Source: Rhynchopus euleeides
Lineage: Eukaryota > Euglenozoa > Diplonemea > Diplonemida > Diplonemidae
Reading direction: 5' to 3'
Length of the DNA: 64,000 nt
Assembly (NCBI GenBank): GCA_963210315.1
Contig: OY723272.1
Span: 1,674,001-1,738,000 of the forward strand
In this document: one piece after another, positions 59,312-64,000 of the stretch
Numbering within the stretch: the first letter of the stretch is position 1
Layout of the letters: the number at the start of each line of letters is the position of its first letter
The notes under the pieces: generated by a model
Told to the model about the DNA's origin: nothing
The model's database searches: none
Seen by the model: only the letters and a program-made list of their open reading frames with translations
Translations under genes and position numbers: made by a program

Positions 59312-59670
59312 CATAGACCAAAGCAAGCGTCACGCGAGAGGGGCCGCTTTCTCGTTGCAGTTTTGGCCTTCCAATCCGACATCCTCCCCTGGCAGGCCTC
59401 ATCAGGGTATGACCAGGATCAAGGGAACCTGAGGTAGCGAGTTCCTCAGCCCAACGAGTGCGCCCCTCTCTCTCTCTCTCACTCGCTCGCTCGCTCTCTG
59501 CGTCAAACTGCTCCAGCATGCCGCACCTCCATGTTTAGGGGAGATCGCTGTTTTCTTCACTTTCAAAGCAAACCAGCACACACATCCCCCCCGTCCCCCC
59601 AGTGTAGGCAGGCCCTGTATTAAACTGTATTAAACACGTTTGTATTAAACTGTATTAAACATGGTTTCGC

Positions 59671-59838
59671 AGAATTCTGACAGAAAAATGCCCAGAATTT
59701 CCAGATTTTTAAATTCTGCAGAATCTGAGAAATTCTGTAGAATTCTGCAGATTCTGAGAATTCTGACAGAATTCTGCAGAATTCTGTCAGATTCTGGGGA
59801 ATTCTGAGAATTCTGGGAGAATTCTGAGAATTCTGCCA
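59671..59838. repeat. AGAATTCTG palindromic repeat field
   Basis: About a dozen overlapping units built on the 8-bp palindrome AGAATTCT separated by G, C or CAG. Related sequence in a less regular form lies at 62557-62680. Confidence 0.75.
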
Positions 59839-62446
59839 GTGGGGCTTGTGGCCAACTAGCAGCAGCCTGGTATGACAGGGTAGTCATACACAGGCTATGT
59901 ACAGGGTCGGCCTCGTCCTGGACCAGTCGTAGGCTTATGCTACTGTTGGTTCTCAGGACTGGCCACCACTGCGCGGGTCAAATTTTTGGAAAGGGGGCCT
60001 TGACCAAAGGCAAACAGTTTTTGAGTTCTTGCACCACTTCATCTCGGGACTACTCTGATTGGATTCCTCGGATTCGTCGACACACTGTTTCAGAACTGTG
60101 CACTTCTCCATCCACACCGGCATCGGGTCACCCGCTGAATGCCGTGAGGGCCGAAGCCCAGGGTCAGATTTCGGTACAAGGCGATTAACAGGTCGTTGAG
60201 AGGTTCGCAAGTTTAAATGTACCTACAAAAGCTTCATGTACCCATGATAGGGATTTAGTCATTGCTATAGGTGAAGATCAGAGCCCAGGCGGGATGTAAG
60301 ACAGGGTGTCGCAGATGCAACAATATCTCCAGAGCCACTTTGTATGCCTTTGTTCGGGATGCCCCTTCACCTGTCGCGCTTAGGTTCCGTCCAAGTTCGC
60401 CGATTCCAGTGCTTCAAGAGAGCACACAGTTCCTTCCCAGTAGTCTTCATCCTCGGTTCCGAATCATCGCAGTCCCTCGAATCCATGGTGCAGAACTAAA
60501 TTCTCGAAAGGTGGTCAATGTTTTGAAAGGGGCCCGTGACCAGCGGAAATTGGAATTTTTGACCCAAACCTGCAAGTGTACTGTTGTTTAACGTTGTCCA
60601 AAGCCCCTTGCGGTGTGACAGTACATTCGTTATGTGAATATCTGTCACATGGCTATGGCAACACAGACACAGGCAAGCTGGGGAGGCGTCGCGTCCGTCG
60701 AAAAAATCATTTCTGCACAACTACCGGCATCGCAGCTACGGTAGAAGTGACTGACCCTGTTCTTGTAATCTTGACGCTGGAAAATTCCATTCGGAAATAC
60801 CAAACACATCCACTGAAAGTGGATGGAATGGGCGTCAAGACCGTGATTTTTGGGGGAGTGGACTGCCCTGTATCGTGAACCCGCTGAGGGTACAAAATAC
60901 AGAACAGGGAGGCACAGGTGCAGCACAACACAGGCAGGCAGGCAGGAAACAATGGGTGCAGGTCAGACAAAATGTTCGGTGTCAATCGGCTTGGTTTGAT
61001 TTGTAGGGATGATGCGGAACACACAACCCGCACCCAACCTCCAGATTCAGCCACTGTACCCATTTTCACCAGTTATATCCGCTCACTCAGAGCAAAACCG
61101 AAAAATACTACGAGAAACACTTGGCCTCGATGCTGTGAGTGTTGCATTGGACGTTTCAAAGACAAGTCGTTGTGTGTGCGCCAAACCCGGATGAACAAAC
61201 CTCACGTGGTTTGGCTGATGAAGGTTGGTGTGAATGTGCGCACAGTCATAACAACAAGGCAAGGTAGATTGTGTTTGTCACCCAAAGCGCTGCCAACTAT
61301 CTTTTTCACTGTGGGGGTCTTCGCTACCGGATGGTCGTCAGTGCATCTTGGTGTATTTGCTGTTGAAATAGTGAAAACTGACGAAGATTGACGAAGAATA
61401 ACGACCAGCGAAGACCCCCTGTGACAACCTTCTTGTTGTGTGTGGTCTTGTCCCAAAAAGAGAACTCGTCCAGCCAGTGGGTCGTAACAAGCGACACTCA
61501 CACCTTGCCATTTTGTAAGTTCGGCGTAGCCAACTCAGGAAACTTTTCACCGTGCGGATCCTTGCGAACACTTCACACGCCCGGCAGGTTGGTGGGGTGT
61601 TCTGTGTTCGAAGAAGTTCGACTGTCGTTGCACCGTCACACCCCACTCACCCATCCCACCCCGCCACCAGAGATCACACTCCAGAAGATGGGTTGTTCTT
61701 TTGCGGTGGTTTGATGGTGGTGTCGAAAGCAATTCGCGCAAGATACTGAACGACGCACAACACTTTTCACCCAGAAAAGGGGGGGTTTGGCCCTTCAATG
61801 AAAACCTGCCACACAGCCGCTCAGGCCTTGCGATGCTCAAGTGCCGGTTGGACCCCTATGTCCTTCAGGCCCCAAAGCAGGCAACGATATGGGATCAACC
61901 TCACAGGGGTGAACAACAGGGTGAACAAGGCACGGGTTTACACTGCAACCTCAAGGACTGGCGACACCTCTCCCACAGTCTGCGGCACTCTGCCGTGGCG
62001 ACAAGGCTTCCTGTCACGGGAGATCGCTGCGTGGATCAACGTGGCACCACCCGTGTGCTCGGCAGGTTGTTTCGGCACCTGCTTTCTCCGTGTCATGCTT
62101 TTCGTGAGCGTGTCAGGGATTGTTGGCACACGCTGGGGAGGGTTTCACATGATGACATAACATACATCAGAAGCACACACCCACGTGGCGCTATCCTTGG
62201 CAGGACTTTGAAGTGCCGCCTTGATATCCTTGTTGGATAGAACCCTCATATCACACCCTCAATCAGCTGACGAAAACCTAGGAAAAAACGAGTGTAGGAT
62301 AGCGGGCCCGGTTACTCACGGTATGGACCCTCGGGGCCAGGCTGCGATACCAGCACGCGAACCCAAATTGCAATACGAAAACCTGAGATTTCTGGCTGAT
62401 TTGGCCATGTACCCAGGTCCTCAGCAGGAGCTAGATATTCGCGGTC

Positions 62447-62799
62447 CCATTTTAGGGCAACGAATGGGCTCAAAATTCATAAATTCCTTTGAAAACGGAC
62501 CCAAATGTCCAAAATAGGCCCACCCCAAAAAAAACTTTTCGAAAAGGTCCCCCCACAGAATTTCTCAGAATTTTCCAGATTTCTCAGATTTTCCAGAATT
62601 CCGACAGAATTCTCAGAATTTTCCAGATTTTCTCAGATTTTTCAGATTTTGGCATTCTGGCCCGGATTTTTGCAGAAATATTTCGATGAGCCATTTTAGG
62701 GCTCAAAATGGGCTCAAAATTCAAAAATTCCTTTGAAAATGGGTCCAAATGTCCAAAATAGGCCCACCCCAAAAAAAAAATTTGAAAAGGTCCCCCCCA
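62447..62799. repeat. AGAATTTT field between two direct repeats
   Basis: 62447-62556 and 62691-62799 are direct repeats of about 110 bases (starting CCATTTTAGGGC and including GTCCAAAATAGGCCCACC) at roughly 88 percent identity. Between them is an AT-rich stretch of CAGAATTTTCCAGATTT-type words like those at 59671. This could be a small element with direct terminal repeats or a local duplication. Confidence 0.6.
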
Positions 62800-62845
62800 G
62801 GGCTGTTCCTAACTGGGGGGCTGGTTCCCCACTTTCAGGATTCTG

Positions 62846-62960
62846 AACTTTTTTTCTAAGAACTTTTGTACGGGGAAAAAAAGTTTTTTTCTAAGAATTT
62901 TGTAAGGAAAATTTTTTTTTCTAAGGGTTTTTCGCAGAGGAAATTTTTTTTTCTAAGATT
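62846..62960. repeat. T-rich tandem repeat
   Basis: Four units of about 30 bases ending in a T-run and CTAAGAATTTT or CTAAGATTTT. Confidence 0.7.
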
Positions 62961-63048
62961 TTCCCAGTCGACAGGGCGCACACAAGGATGGAAGGGAAGT
63001 CTCTCCCCCGTACAGTTCGCCTTGCTGGCCAACTGGAGACTCCGCAGG

Positions 63049-64000
63049 ATGACCCCGCCCACCTCCTCTTGCCTCGGTTTGCGTGTTGCTGGTGTGTTGC
63101 CTGTGTATTGCTGTTGTATTGCACTCCTGAGGACCTCCCTATTTATTCCCACTCGACTACCCTTCGACAGGACCCTGACCTCACACTCACCCAACCTCAC
63201 GTACTCCGCGAATATGGTGCGCACCACTGCAAAAATCTCCGGGAGCTTTTGGGCTTTCAGGCCTGAAGGGGCCAGTAGGGGGGTGGCGTCGGGGAGTGGC
63301 AGCTTTGTAACTATCCTCCAGCTGCTGGCATGTACAGTACTGCGGGAGTGCCAAGGTGTATTGAGCAACCTCCTCCAGTCCCTGCGGAGCACAACCCCCG
63401 ATGAGAACGAGCCCCAGATGATCACCTCGCAGGACCCGCAGCGACCCAACCCTGACGTCAGTCTCTCCGCCCTCGGACACAAACACCCGCACCTGAAGCA
63501 CCTCTGCACCACCAAAAGCGCCACCGTCTACAGCTGCCCATCTTGTGGTGAGTTCCGCACAGCTATTACAGACAGCATGGTTGTGATGTTGGGCGTCGTG
63601 AAGGACGAGGTGCAGCGCGTTGCTTCTCAATTTATGGAGAAGCAAGGTCCGTGCACATGTGGTGCTGTCCGGGCTGCGCAGTTCTGCGTCGAGAAGGCCC
63701 CGCACCTCCTGTTCCTCTCGACGCAGCGGTTTTCTGCATCCGGCGAGAAGCAGAAGCACCTGACGGAGCTTGCGGAAACCGTCAACGTCAAGGAATTAAG
63801 AGACCTCTCCGCCCTTCGTGAGCTTGGCGTTGACGGCAACGGGGTGGTGCAGGTGGGCACGGTGCAGCCGGTGAATCACCGGTACCGGTTTGTCGGTGCA
63901 TCGTGCACAAAGTCCGGGCTGACCCTCGCGAAGGGGATCGCCTGGGAGACGCTGTGCGCTCGTGGCCCCGCCACCACTCTGAAGTGGAAGTCGATCACGA
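63049..64000 (+). CDS. Partial gene, ubiquitin-specific-protease-like (3' end outside window)
   Basis: The frame is open from the ATG at 63049 (a second candidate start, MVRTTAKIS, is at 63214) to the window edge, 317 codons. The second half resembles the later part of a USP domain: a zinc-ribbon pair SCPSCGE and PCTCGAV about 40 residues apart, then EKAPHLLFLSTQRFS, which follows the pattern of (L)PxxLxLxxxRF, a KQKHL stretch, VNVKELRDL, and YRFVGASC where USPs have Y-L-G-V-(V)-H. The catalytic cysteine box and histidine are not seen in this part, so it could be inactive, or the cysteine box may lie in an upstream exon. Residues from 63049 to 63214 look less protein-like. Confidence 0.4.
   Translation, partial: MTPPTSSCLGLRVAGVLPVYCCCIALLRTSLFIPTRLPFDRTLTSHSPNLTYSANMVRTTAKISGSFWAFRPEGASRGVASGSGSFVTILQLLACTVLRECQGVLSNLLQSLRSTTPDENEPQMITSQDPQRPNPDVSLSALGHKHPHLKHLCTTKSATVYSCPSCGEFRTAITDSMVVMLGVVKDEVQRVASQFMEKQGPCTCGAVRAAQFCVEKAPHLLFLSTQRFSASGEKQKHLTELAETVNVKELRDLSALRELGVDGNGVVQVGTVQPVNHRYRFVGASCTKSGLTLAKGIAWETLCARGPATTLKWKSIT

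Larger units (their letters stand above)
58687..62446. other. Spacer without a convincing gene
   Basis: 3.8 kb. It contains the repeat at 59239-59311, four TGTATTAAAC units near 59618-59660, and an AGAATTCTG field at 59671-59838. A frame at 61798-62160 (120 residues) has a mildly protein-like composition but no known domain, and I do not call it. 61515-61571 resembles 24075-24130. Confidence 0.5.

Noticed and set aside
1-64000. tRNA, rRNA and spliced-leader RNA genes
   Set aside because: I looked for T-loop GTTCRA boxes and other hallmarks and found none with a matching fold.

Overview
The window is nuclear DNA from a unicellular eukaryote whose identity I cannot fix. Genes are GC-rich, mostly intronless and far apart. 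Where introns occur they are GT-AG, 46 to 265 bases long, and open with GTATG. TAA, TAG and TGA all end clear genes, so the standard code applies. A DZIP1-like ciliary protein suggests a flagellated cell, SCP2 proteins ending in AKL suggest peroxisomes, and a Gag-recombinase-RT retroelement resembles the VIPER elements of trypanosomatids. A free-living flagellate, perhaps a discobid such as a diplonemid, is my guess, with low confidence.

Left part (1-10.8 kb): two copies of an SCP2-domain gene, a three-exon IMP dehydrogenase gene, 3.6 kb of repeat-rich spacer, then a DZIP1-like coiled-coil gene. From 11 to 19.6 kb lie mobile elements: a short element with 360-bp direct repeats, a VIPER-like tyrosine-recombinase retroelement (looks broken), and a 2.35-kb DNA element with palindrome-rich terminal inverted repeats carrying minus-strand ORFs.

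Middle part (20-39 kb): a divergent ATG5-family gene; a secreted CAP-domain plus laminin-G-like protein; its tandem duplicate, in which the CAP domain is absent and about 112 mucin-like 17-residue repeats stand in its place (2120 residues); a PIG-Y-like small membrane protein; a clear ATG5; and a Tim17/22/23-like membrane protein with a 46-bp intron.

Right part (39-64 kb): three more SCP2 copies, two of them in a 2.1-kb block that duplicates the left end of the window 39.6 kb away; a complete-looking hAT-type DNA transposon (41,878-46,670) with a foldback element inside it; a CCCH zinc-finger gene; then about 16 kb with no convincing gene but with AT-rich nested palindromic transposable elements; and at the right edge a partial gene resembling a ubiquitin-specific protease.

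The coding genes are unrelated housekeeping and surface functions (purine synthesis, lipid transfer, autophagy, GPI anchor synthesis, mitochondrial membrane, cilium). The notable biology is the CAP/mucin gene pair, the two ATG5-family genes, the identical SCP2 proteins, and several small DNA-transposon families whose ends, target duplications and nesting can be read directly.
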